From the NCBI RefSeq assembly GCF_000208865.1, contig NC_018387.1:992001-1056000 (forward strand): DNA of 64,000 nt, given 5' to 3'. The translations under genes were made by a program, and so were the position numbers. Positions within the stretch are counted from its first letter, which is position 1. Each line of letters starts with the position of its first letter. This document shows, piece by piece, positions 1-10,803 of this stretch. The notes below the pieces were generated by a model. It was not told the origin of the DNA and made no database searches. It saw only the letters and a program-made list of their open reading frames with translations. Source of the DNA: Neospora caninum Liverpool (taxonomy: Eukaryota > Apicomplexa > Conoidasida > Eucoccidiorida > Sarcocystidae).

Positions 1-1761
1 TGCTTCCGAGCCATGAGACGCCCCGTGCCGGCGTCACACGCTGCTTGCCTGTCGGCGTTTTGGGCTCTTCCATTGGGCTCTGTTCTGCGATTCAAAACGC
101 ACACATGTAGAGAGCAGTGTGTGTGTGTGTCAGTGGGGAAAAACAATGCCGAGGCCTCTTGCTGTCAGTGCTCCTGCTTCTCTCGAGGCGTGAGACCGTT
201 TAGGGTAGGGACCTGGAGGAAAGCAACGGTTCGCGACGGGGTTTCCTCGGAAAACAAAAAGGCTTTCCCCGAACTGGGCGTTTCTTCATGAGCTGCGCTC
301 GACTGGGTGTCGGAAAGGGGGAAACGTCCCAGCTGGCGAAGCGCGAAATAAGGAGTGCGTGTGGCTTCAAACCGCGACATACATCCACGCCGTCGCCCTG
401 AAAGCCACACGCGTCTCCGGCATGGAAACACGGATTTTGTGAACATTTCCTCTTTTCGGGAATGTGTGCAAGTCGCAGAAAAAGCTTCGCGATAAGCCAG
501 TACAGTCTTGAAACCCCGGGACGGAAGCGAGGCGATTGCACATCGTAAAACTTGGGTTCGTACTGCCGTCTCACCGAACTGGACCCAACCGCCTAAAGAA
601 CACTAACAAAAAAGACTCTACCGGCTATCTCGGCTCCGCCGGGAAACACCATTTTCAGTTTTGCCACGGGGCAAGACGCAACGGTGGAAGACGGCTCTGG
701 AACGAACGCCTTCAGTTCAAGGCGCTAACACCTTTTTACTGACGAGCAGTGTTTTTACATATGTCCGGTATATTCCAGGGTGCCGTGTATCCTGCAAAAA
801 ACCGTGGCCCAAAAACGGAGATTCTCTGTTGCCCATTTGCGTTCCAAGTGCCAGGTACGAGAAGACAAGCGAGAGCGAAGCTCCTCCCTGTTTGATGCCT
901 GGCGCCTGTCCTCTTCCCCCGCGTGAAGACTACGAGCCTAAAACTACATCGTGTGGCCTTTGGCAGGGCACTTTCTGGTCTTCGTATCTGAAGAAGCCTC
1001 TGCTCCGGCCCAAGATTACTCGCATACACAGACAGAACTGTTTCGATCCGCCCCAGTGTTGGTGTCTCGGAACCTGGCATTCTGTATCGCCGTTGCTTCC
1101 GTCACATGGCTGTCGCAAAAGGGAACCAGTGGGAAACCGCCTTCCGTCCTGCTGACTGCCTGGGTATCGCGCACAGTTAAGTCAATATCTGAAAAAAAAA
1201 TGTGCTAGGCTGACGCCTGCTGCAAAAATCCCGGTCACTTTGCGATGTTCACATTTTGTGCGCGGCTGCCGCGAACCCTGTCTCGCATTCCTGTCTTCTG
1301 GAGTCCCGAAAAAGCCACATCGGGTCTGCCGTGCCTTTCACAAACGGCGAGAAAACCGTCCCTTCTCTTTTGCGGAGATCTTTTTGCGCGAGGGACAAAC
1401 GGGTCTCGAGGCTTCTGTCTGCCCGATACGAGGGGAAAGTCTCATTTCAACCCGAAGGCGGATTGTCACGCGTCCGGGCGCGCATGCACACTGCCACACT
1501 GTCTCGTCGCCAGCCGACCACGCCGTCCCCCTTTTTTTCGAGCGCTAAACCAGCAAGGAGTCCGTTTCCCCCGGTGTGTTGACCGCGACACAAACATTCA
1601 GTGCATCGACCTTTCTCCCTTTCCACTTTGCGTCCATCCGACACCCCCTGTTTTTCCGTGTGCGAGGTTCTCAAACCCCAGTCGGTGGAGACCGAACTCG
1701 TGTGTCTCCTCGAGCTCTCTGTGTCTCCCTCCCCTTTCCAGTCCCAGACACCCAGCGCGAA
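1..1761. other. No convincing gene; left-edge intergenic DNA
   Basis: Short open frames exist on both strands, but none carries a recognisable domain or sits between plausible splice sites. The last 450 bases become pyrimidine-rich on the plus strand, as expected for the leader or promoter of the gene starting at 1762. Confidence 0.5.
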
Positions 1762-2940
1762 ATGGCGGCTTCTCCCCTTCCTTCCTCGCCATCCGCGTCT
1801 ACCCCGGCGAAGCCTCTTTGCGCTTCCGTGTGTCGGGTCGCTGCCTCGTTTGCCGTCTCTTCTCGCGTTTCCCGCCTCTGCTGTCCCTTCCTGTTCGTCG
1901 TCTCGCTTCTTCACGCTCGCACAGATGCTCTCCAGTTCCAGCTGCCTCAGCCTTCTTTCCCCGGCGTCTCGAATTCCCCCTCTATGGCCGCGAGACCGGT
2001 CCCCAGCGCTTACCTCTCCGTGACTCCGTCCACACTTCCGCGACTTGCGCCGCCGTCGCCCCGCGACCTCGGTTTGCCGGACCAGAAGTCGCCGGCTGCC
2101 GGAGAGAAGCTGGCGAGCTTCGCTCCGCACGCGCTCACACAGACACGAGAATCTGCGTGTTCGCGGACGCCCGCCCTCGGCGCCGCCTGCGGCGACGCGG
2201 AGCTCGAACTCGAGGGCCAGCCGACCCCGCTGGCGATGACGCTGCGGTCCTATTTGCGGTGCCACGTGTCGCTGCTGTCTGATACGTCTCCAGCGTTCAA
2301 TAATGGAAATCTGATGTTTCTCTACCGCGCAGCAGACGCGCACGAACGCCTGATCTCGCCGCTTGAGCTGCACACCAACGCCCATCATCTCCCTGGAGCG
2401 GCCGCAGCCCGGACCATGGTGTCTTTGGAACCCGAAGCTCTGGAGGCTGCCGTGCCTCCGGACTCGGGTGTAGCTACAGACAAGCAGGCGACGCAACAGG
2501 CCTTTGCCCACGAGCTCCTCAAGTTCGAAGTGCGCCGCCTCCACAGGCTTCTCCAGTTTGCATGCGCTGGACAGGTTCGCGGCGAATTCCTCAACAGAGC
2601 CTCGACGAAAGTCATGCTCGACCTCATTCAGGTACAGCTTCCGGAGACGTAACCCGACGTCTTCAGCTCCAGAGGGAAAACCTGCCTTGCTGGGGGGCCG
2701 CCCCGACGCACAGACCGCGCCTCAGAAACCGAAGACAGAGAGGCGACTCTCTGCGGGAGGCGCTTCACCTGTGTCTTTCCCCTCGCGCCTCGCTGTGGAC
2801 CAAACTACGTTCGGATCTAGGCGGGCGGCCGGTCGTGTCTCGCAACCTCTCACGCCCTGTGGATTCATCTCTGGATATGTAGGGATGTCTGTTTGAGTGC
2901 ACCGGCTTGCTCGCGTGAATGGAAGAACGTATCGACCTGG

Positions 2941-2974
<34 letters not shown>

Positions 2975-3821
2975 GGAGATGTCAGGAGGCGCGCGTGTGT
3001 TTGTTCCCCGCTCCGGCCCCGCTGTGCATGACCGCCCGTCTCGGTTCTGGGGATTCCGAGCAGATTTCCTGCGAGTCAGAAAAGCGTGCATATACCACTT
3101 GAGATCCTAGACAAGAACGGCTAACACGCTATATCCCCATGCGCTGCGTGCGCGGAATGACGGATCGTGTCCTCGATTAATGTTCAGGAAGCCGGGGTTC
3201 CGCTTTCCACCATCCTGGACGCGTTCACTCTGATGAGCAAGTTCTACGAGGTAGGCTTCGTTTCTGCGCAAAAAAGATCGAGGAAGCAGACGAAAATCGT
3301 AACTGCAGTGCATCGCTGAGTGTAGATCGGCAGCGCATCTCGCCATACCTTGGAAACACGGTGCGCCTGACCTCTCTGGTGTATCTGTGCGTGAACGTCT
3401 TTCCGTGAACCCGACCTCGTTGCTTCGCAGAAACATAGCTTCATCCCTCTCTGTTGCATCTCTCTACCCACTATGTGCCTCTGTCGCGATCTCCCCGCCA
3501 CAGTTCGCATCTGGGTGTCCGTCTGAATGTACAGAAGAAGATGCCGGCCGACGCCTTCAAGAACCACTTCAAGCCTTCTCTGGACGCGCTCGTCTCCCAG
3601 CTGCTCGAGATTGAAAAGGTGAATGCCCGTGAAAGTTCGCACCTCTGACGCTCTGTCGAGACTCCGAAAAACTCTCAGGCGCTCTGAAGGCAACGACAAC
3701 GTGCAGCTTCTCCAGCCCACACCGAGGATTCTCGCAACCTCCCCCGAACAGAGAGGAGCCCAAAGGTCGCCCGATTGTGGTGCTGCCAGTCCGACTGACA
3801 TGCCAATCCCCATACACATAC

Positions 3822-3866
<45 letters not shown>

Positions 3867-5044
3867 TATTTCTATACGTATATCTTTATATACGCATATA
3901 TGTACATGCATGCTCCTATGGGCCTAAAGGGGTGTCTTGTTGGCAGGTTTGCATGCATGTGACTGGAAAGTGCGCGTTCTGTGTGCCGTTCAGGAATTTG
4001 CCGCGGAAGAGAAGACGACCTCACGCCCGGTTTTGAGCAAGGTCACCTTCGAGCCGGAGCCGGACAGCCGCACGCTGACTCCGCTCCTCGTGGACATCAC
4101 TACCATGGGCGACAAGCTGCGTAAGTCGAGTTTCTGGTGGTTGCGGGGAGAACGCTGGTTTTTTATCTGACTCATCTTTTGCTGATCATCTTGATTCCAG
4201 ATGTGATACACACGCATCTGCACGACTCTTTTCACACGTACATCCATGTGGATATGGAAGGGGTGCTCTGATCTTCGCGTGCGTGCATTAAACCGCTGTT
4301 TGTGTGTGTGTGTGTATGTGATTTCTGAAGCGGGAGTTGCAGCCTGGAATAAAAAGGCCTAAGACAGCAAAGGCTGTCTCTCTCCTCTTTCTCTCGCTCA
4401 GATGCTGTTGCCACGTTCCTCTCTTGGTGTCGAACAGACCTCGTGGAGTAGCCAAGACACCGAGATGGCAACATCAACTGTGCGCTCCTCCAGAGATTTC
4501 CACTGTTGACATTCCAAGGTTTAGAATGTAGGACTGCCGGAATTTCTGTGAGTCCTTGGCCGCTTCTCTCATCAAGCGAAAAGACGTTTTCTGGAAATGG
4601 AAAGAACTCTGGCTTATCTGAAACGCTCAAAAACCCTGACGCCTTCCAGTCGCTGGCGCCTCTCCACGCCGCCGTCGGCACACAGGATTGCTGTCTCTGG
4701 CCGTCAAAACCTGAGGAGCCTTTCCTTTTCGAACAACTGCCTCCTGAAAGAGCGTGCTTTCTGAGAAACCGCTTCTCAAGAAGACTGTACGTCACGACAA
4801 ACACACACAGTCCCCGAATACAGTCGCACGGCGCAGTCGGGTGTACAGACATCCCGCCCTCGCTCGCCGCTCCACAGAGCTTTTCGCTTTTACTCTCTCA
4901 GTCGATGCCCAGCGTCGACTTGCGGGACCGTTTGATGGCGAGGAAGATAGCCCGCGTTCAATCGATCAGGTGTTTAGACGCATGCTGTGCTATGGAGCAG
5001 TGTTATCTCACACGAACGAGGGTAGGGCGAGAGATGAACGTTGA
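1762..5044 (+). CDS. Five-exon protein of unknown function, ~428 aa
   Basis: I do not recognise the family. Exons read as 1762-2631, 3188-3250, 3535-3618, 3994-4120 and 4902-5044, with GT-AG introns and consistent phases (0, 0, 0, 1). The start is the first in-frame ATG of the open exon. It is followed by a Ser/Ala/Pro-rich leader with a short hydrophobic stretch (PFLFVVSLLHA), which could be a signal anchor or organelle-targeting segment; the ATG at 1984 is an alternative start. The later exons look helical and charged (exon 3 begins KKMPADAFKNHFKPSL), which supports real coding sequence. The 3' end is the weakest part: a possible donor (CAG|GTG) lies at 4970-4971, so the last exon may be shorter and splice further downstream. 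Introns 1 and 3 carry AT microsatellites. The gene converges on the minus-strand gene ending at 5847. Confidence 0.55.
2946..2974. repeat. (AT)n microsatellite in intron 1 of the first gene
   Basis: Uninterrupted alternating AT of about 29 bases inside intron 2632-3187. Confidence 0.95.
3822..3863. repeat. (AT)n microsatellite in intron 3 of the first gene
   Basis: About 42 bases of alternating TA inside intron 3619-3993, followed by further TATA/CATA-rich DNA and a TGCATGC-type octamer near 3907. Confidence 0.95.
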
Positions 5045-5846
5045 TGTGCCCATACAATCCGCTCGAGACAGACCTTTTAAACTGAGAGGGAAATACTACA
5101 AAGCTCTGCTATTGCACAGATACTAGTAGTGTCGTGCAAAGATACGCATTTATACCCATGTAGATGCAGAAGTGCAATTCGATAGGTATACATCTATATA
5201 CACGTTTATCTATATGTCTATGCGCATAGCGTACGCATCTGGAGTTATGTAGGTTCGGAAACGGATCCTCGCGATCTGACTTGTGCCGCATAAAAGAAGA
5301 CAACTCCGCTGCTGTCGAGCGTTGCGTAGTGTCAGTTCTTGAGAGCTCCACACTTCCGAGAGACCATTCATCCGCGCTCAGTCTTGCGGGGTTCGCGGCG
5401 CGTCTTCTCGCCGAGGGCGTTCAGAATTCGGCTTGTATTCGAAGAAAGGCAACGAGGTCCCGCCGGGATGGCAAGACACTGCCAGTTCGACTTGTCGGAT
5501 TCATGAGATTTTCCGCCTGTCATCTCGAGGAACTGAACTCCTGACACGTCTACATGGGAGTGTGTATTGACACAGACGTCCCCAGACGAAAGTGTGTGAA
5601 AAGAGCAAGCGACAATTTCTGTCCCTACATTTGAATACCATGTGTACACCTGGAACTGTGTCTATACGTGGTTTCGTACACAATGTCGTGATACACAGGC
5701 CCGCAGACTCGTGCGTACACACGGACAAATGTGGACATGGATGTCAACCCTTATCGATTGATATACCTAGATAAATGCACGCTTCCGTACATGTACAAAT
5801 GAAGAAGCCGGGAAGAAGTGACAGATGAATGCGTCTTCAGTGTCCC
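5045..5846. other. Convergent intergenic region, no gene seen
   Basis: This is the tail-to-tail space between the plus gene ending at 5044 and the minus gene ending at 5847. It holds AT-rich CATATG/GTATAC-like DNA and a 87-codon plus-strand frame (5281-5544) without domain or clear splice sites. If the upstream gene splices again after 4969, an extra exon could lie here. Confidence 0.45.
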
Positions 5847-6341
5847 TTAGTTTCCACCGTTTCTAAACTTTCTGGCGTTCTCTGCCTTCCACTGAGACAG
5901 TCTGTGGTCCTCGCTTTCGATTGCCGCACAGAGGCGCTGAGAGAACCCGCCGACGGGAAGTGCAGCGAGCGTCGCCTCCTTCTCCGCTCGTACAGTGTCG
6001 AGGAAGGCCTGAAGATTCTCTAAAGACGCTTCCACATGTGGCAGCAGCCGCGACTGTACAGACACCTCGAGTGCCGCTAGTTTTGGATTCGAGATCTTCA
6101 CGGAAACGGATTCGGGCATCCCTTGGCCCTCAGAGGAGACAGATTGACTGCGCTGCTTCCTGAAACCCTGCGCCGATTCGTCTGAGAGACAGGGAATGTG
6201 ACAAGAGATGATGGAAGGGGCATGAGAGGTCAAGAGAGACTGAAGCATTCGTCGTTGAAACAGAAGACAAGCGCAAACAGAGACTAGCTGTAGGCCCCAC
6301 AAGTAGAGATGGGTCGACAACTATATGAACATTTACAAACG

Positions 6342-6373
<32 letters not shown>

Positions 6374-7191
6374 CAATATCCGTGAAGAAGTTGACAGCAC
6401 GAAGCAAATGGATACTCGTCTGGCAAAGTATATACCCAGGAACAAAGCGGCGCAGGAGAGAAACGTGCACGGAGTGGCGTGTATGTACAAATGTCTAGAG
6501 AGATCCGCAACATGCGGCTTGACCCTTGAACGTTTCCGCTCAGTCTCGTTTTTATCCTTTTCCTTCTTGCACCAGCAGCCCCTTCGCGCTGCTTCCAAGG
6601 GACCCTCTTCCTCACGAACAACCTTCAAAGCGAAAGATCAGCGCTATCTGCGGGAACACAAATTATGCACCAGGCCTCCGCCTACCCAGCGCAGAGACGA
6701 CGCACTCCCAGCACGTGTCCATTCGTGTGCTTCCCCCGATAAGCCACCCTTCCACAAGAAAGCGGGTTTTTATCCTCGCTGCTCTCACCCGAAAAACGCC
6801 GCGCGGCTGTATCGACAGCGGCGAGGAGGCTGCCTGCCAAATCCCTGAGATCCTCCTCGTGCTCCTGCGCAAAGCCACGAGAATGCGGAGTGGATATATC
6901 CCTGAGAGGGCCCTGAGCGCGCAGATCCGGAGCCGCCGCGCTGCCTGTCGGGGGCGGATGGGAATTTCCCCAGACAGGAGGTGAGACAGGAACGGCCCGA
7001 GAGTCGGAGAAGACGTCGCTGAGATCCGCGGCTGCAGTCTCGCTCAGGATCGGTGCCTCCTCAGCAACGCCAGGTGCACTGCCGAAGGTCGGGGCATAAA
7101 GCGAAGAAAAAGGCGACAGAGCCATAGACGGCGAAGAAGCTGCTGAAAGTGGCGGGTTCGAGGCGCGTGACGCATCGACGCGCCACGACAT
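5847..7191 (-). CDS. Two-exon protein of unknown function, ~245 aa
   Basis: The coding strand is minus. Exon 1 is 7191 down to 6789, with a donor GG|GTGAGA. Exon 2 is 6181 down to 5847, after an acceptor ctctcag. The phase is 1 on both sides, giving the junction ..RRFS-DESAQG.. The N-terminal ~110 residues are Ser/Pro/Ala-rich and probably disordered. The C-terminal ~105 residues look like a compact helical bundle (for example VSVKISNPKLAALEVSVQS, then KAENARKFRNGGN at the stop). I do not recognise the family. An ATG at 7326 would add 45 hydrophobic residues (many Phe/Leu/Ser) that could act as a signal sequence, but that stretch is translated from a pyrimidine-rich leader, so I prefer 7191. 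The intron (6182-6788) contains an AT microsatellite. Confidence 0.55.
6341..6367. repeat. (AT)n microsatellite in an intron
   Basis: About 27 bases of alternating AT inside intron 6182-6788 of the minus-strand gene. Confidence 0.95.
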
Positions 7192-8670
7192 CGCAAACAG
7201 GGCGAGCAGCGACACAAGAGAGCGAAACGACCGGAGGAAAGAGAGAGTGAAAAGGCAAAAAGAAGATGAAGACAAACGGTTAGGGCGAAAGAAGAAGCCG
7301 AGGACGAGGAACAAGAATGAGGACAAGGGTGAATCGAAGGACAGTGTTCTAGAGAAATGCGGAAAACGTGTGACTCAGACAAGAAGAGACGAAGAGCTTG
7401 GAATAGAAGAGAGAGAAAGGCAGTAAGTGAAGAAAGCGAGAAGGCTTCAACCTTTTTGTGCAAGGTCACGTGGAGCCGGAAAAGGGTCCGCGCATGCATT
7501 CGACACTCTTGCGGTTTCGAACCGGAGACCGCCTGTCGACTATTTTCCTCCAAAGCGACACCTTTTCAGTCGGCGAAACTTCCTTTTCTCTTTCTTCTCT
7601 TTGTGCTTCTTGGCTTTCTTTCGGGAAGTCTATGTGAGGGGTGTGCTCGGTTTGTTCCGACTTCGGCAGACGAAGTCGCGGAAAACGACTAGGTGGGCCC
7701 CTCGCGATTGTGGCTCGCAGAGACTGTCAGCGTCCAGGCTAAAGCCTTCCGCCTTTTTCCGCGGATCTTCTTGCGCTCCTGAATCTCCAGGTGCCGAAGA
7801 AATTCGTGCATTTCCCGACACGAAAGCATCTGCCACGCGCGGGGCTCGCTCGCGTGTACACGCAGCTCTCGGAAACGCCCGCACGCGGTGTACATACACC
7901 CCGCTGGGCCTCGAAACTGGACTGCCGCGAAAATCCAGAGGACTTTTCGTTTCGCCGCCGTCGCCTCGCCTTCCAGCCTTCTTCTCTATAGAGAGAAGGA
8001 GACAGGAAATCGGGCGAGGGAGAAGCGCGTGCGGGTTCTAAAAAGCGGCGAGTAAAAACGAGAGAGGAGTGGGGAGAGGTCGCGTTTTCCTTTGAGTGAA
8101 AGAAAACCATCGACGCCCTTCGTCGTGTCCGCGTGACCGTCTTGCTGTCCAAGCCTCGCCACACGCGTGGGTTTCTCTTGCTTCGCGGTCCTCTTTGTCT
8201 CAGCTTCCCCTGTGGTCTCTCAAATTCTGCCTGTTGCGTCGGTTTCCCTCCTTCGCTTGCTGTCTTGCCTGGCTCGTCGACTCTCCGTCCTTTTCGTGGC
8301 CTCTCGACCACCGTCTGTTTTTTTCCCTCTGACGAACCCGACTTCTGTCCCCTCTGTCTCCTCTTTTCTCTCTCTGCTTCTCTCGTTCCTATCTCTCGGC
8401 TGCTTTTTTCTTCGCTGCGCCAACCTTTGAGGTTGGCGAGAGTCTCTGTCGTCCCTCTGCTCTCTGGGAAAAGGCGCGCTCTACCTCTCCGCCTACTCTC
8501 TTACTCTGTCTCTGTTTCTCTCTTCCGTCGTCTCCGTGACTTTCACTTCCCTCCAAGCGTCGCGAGATCTCCAGGTGCCCCTGGGGATGTCCTGCTCTCC
8601 CTGACGCGGCCTGTCTCTCGATGACTCGGCGTCTCTCCAACTCAGCAACCGCCTGAGCACCGGGGCAAAG
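7192..8670. promoter_or_regulatory. Divergent intergenic region, presumed bidirectional promoter
   Basis: The minus gene starting at 7191 and LSM1 starting at 8671 are head-to-head, so both promoters must lie here. From about 8110 to 8640 the plus strand is a long CT-rich tract typical of coccidian leaders. A perfect-arm GGTGTACATACACC element lies at 7887-7900, next to GCGTGTACACGC at 7852-7863. I see no TATA-like element or additional gene. Confidence 0.5.
7887..7900. promoter_or_regulatory. GGTGTAC palindrome copy, intergenic
   Basis: The sequence is GGTGTACATACACC. Both 7-base arms are intact (GGTGTAC and its complement with one offset). It sits about 780 bases upstream of LSM1, between two divergent genes. 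Function is unknown. Confidence 0.6.
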
Positions 8671-9529
8671 ATGACGTCTTCCGACTCGACTCGCGAGCGT
8701 CCCAACGAGCTGCAGGCCCCGGCGCCTGCGAGCGCCTCACCCTTCAACGGCGAGGGTCCTCTGCGAAACGAGGGAAATCAGCTGCATGCGGCGAGTGACA
8801 GCCAGGAGGGGAGCCCTCGAAACTCGGGCATGCCCAACTGGATCACGTCTCTGGAGGAGGAACTCGACAAGAAGCTGCTGGTGGTCTTGCGGGACGGCCG
8901 GAAGTTGATTGGCTACTTGCGGACATTTGACCAGTTCGGGAACATAGTCCTCGAAGGCACAGTGCAGCGCCTGCTCGTCGACAACGCTTACGCCGACCTC
9001 TACGTCGGGTGCATGATTGTTCGCGGGGATAACATGATTCTCTTTGGCGCAGTCGACGACTCTCGCCCCACGCCGCTCGAACCCAAGCCGCTGTGCGACG
9101 TCCTCGCGGCGAAGCAGGAGCAAGTAAACCGAAACGTGGCAGGAACTCCCTGAAGAAAGCGCCGCCAGTCGTGGATCTCGTCAAGCGTCGACGCGTCCTC
9201 TCGGTGCTTCTGCATATCGAGATGGTTCCGCATGCAGTGATGTATCGATGTATCATGTGTGTGCCAATCGATAGAAAAAGGTGGTTTCTGCACGTGTCGA
9301 CACATGTCACGGTAGAGTTGCCTTTCTGCCGAGATTTTATCGCTCAGTCGTCACTTGTGCGTACCTGTACATCTACATATATATATATATATATATGCGT
9401 GTGTGGGCAACGTGTGCAGCGAGTCTCCCTTCGTTTTTTTTTTCTGTTTCTTTTCAGGAGGAACAGGAAAGGCAGAAGCGAGTCGGGCACCGAGCGTGGC
9501 TAGACCGACAGCTCGGCGAGGACTGGTGA
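8671..9529 (+). CDS. LSM1: U6 snRNA-associated Sm-like protein LSm1
   Basis: LSm1 is the subunit that distinguishes the cytoplasmic Lsm1-7 ring, which binds oligoadenylated mRNA 3' ends with Pat1 and promotes decapping. Exons are 8671-9123 and 9458-9529 (phase 0; donor CAA|GTAAAC, acceptor ttttcag), giving 174 residues. The Sm1 motif spans about residues 64-98 (LDKKLLVVLRDGRKLIGYL.., FDQFGNIVL) and the Sm2 motif about 108-128, with the diagnostic IVRGDN. The family's C-terminal helix begins in exon 2 (EEQERQKR), matching the EEQ segment that follows the Sm fold in animal LSm1; reading through the intron instead would end in unrelated residues at 9153. About 55 Ser/Pro/Asn-rich residues precede the domain, longer than in animals or fungi. 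The start context is caaagATGA after a pyrimidine-rich leader. Confidence 0.9.
9377..9396. repeat. Short (AT)n microsatellite in the LSM1 intron
   Basis: About 20 bases of alternating AT inside intron 9124-9457. Confidence 0.9.
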
Positions 9530-10803
9530 AGGCTGCATGCGCCTCGACGGTCTTCACGATGGCAGCGTTTCAAGAGACGGACTTCGCAGAATCTGCCTGG
9601 CGCGCGGCGAATGTCGCAAAAACATCAGCTGACCTCGTCTCTTTTTTCTCCTCGCCGTGCTGTTTTTGCTTTCCACGTTTCCGTTGCGCGAAGAAGTGAG
9701 GCGTGCGTCTGTAACTTGGTCTCTCAAGGGAAGTACCTTTCTTTCAAGCAATGCGTGGGCGTCTGAAAATTAAAAATCCCCCCGTATCCTCTCGCCATCC
9801 GCGAGTCTCTCTTCTTTCCAGTGCGTGTACCAGTCTTTCGCATGTCCTGCCTGTCCCGTTTTCGATATCTGTCAACCACTGCTTTCCTCCACAGAGGGAT
9901 TCCCCTTTTCACGGCAGCTTCTGGATTCTGCTGTCTTCACTGCGCAAACGGCGACACGATCGGCGGGCGATAGAGTGGTGGAGCCCGAGAGCCGCGTCCA
10001 GGTGTTTTTCTCTACGTTTTCTGCCGTCTCGACACCTGCGCAGCCACGCATTTAACACTTTAGACTGCACATAGCCCCGCCTGGAGACACTTTTACCTGG
10101 CTTTGCAGCTGAGGCGTTGTCATGAAAAGCGCAGTCGAACTTGGATCCGGTAAACCAAGACATTCAAGATACACACCAGTAGGCCAAAACGCGTATATAC
10201 ATCCCAGAAAAGCCGCAGTTCGCACAGGTGAGTCCCGTCGAGCCTAGAGTTTTTTTGGTCAGAGTCAACCCCTGACGTGAATCCTTTCGGGGCAGAATGC
10301 CGCCTCTCTGGGCACATCAACCAGACATAGGAAATGCTACACGCCGTAATTGGTAATGCAATGAGCGAACACCCTGATTATTGACTCCCAAGATAACCCC
10401 GCTGATACACCTATCGAACAAGCAAATCTGCGAGACAGGGAGGCCGACGTTTCGAGGCTCGACGGAAACTGACGCGTTTTCGAGGTTCCATGCGACGCCC
10501 GAGACATGCAGTGTTTTTGAGTTCTCTACGCGGTGATTTACGGGCTTTGAATCGTTTTCGTGGGAACCGTTTGGCCTCTCGAAGGCCAGAAACAAAGATC
10601 GCAGCAATCCGTAGACAGTGTATAGACAGAAAGTGCAACCAAGACGGGGGGAACGGAACAGATAGAAAAACTTGAGTTCGGCAAAGGCTCTAAAAACGGC
10701 CAACTCCCCAGAGCGATCGCCCGGTAGTCTGTTTTGAGTTCTCCGGCGCGCGCCCCGAAGACACCGGGTCCACCTGAAGATCGGTCTCCTCTCTTCTCGC
10801 TCT
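9530..10803. other. Convergent intergenic region, no gene seen
   Basis: This is the space between the ends of LSM1 and the minus-strand gene ending at 10804, presumably two 3' untranslated regions. Frames of up to 217 codons overlap here on the minus strand but have no domain and no plausible start or splice sites. Confidence 0.5.

Noticed and set aside
1447..2544. 365-codon minus-strand ORF
   Set aside because: Antisense to exon 1 of the first plus gene; Arg-rich shadow. The plus frame continues through good splice sites whereas this one does not.
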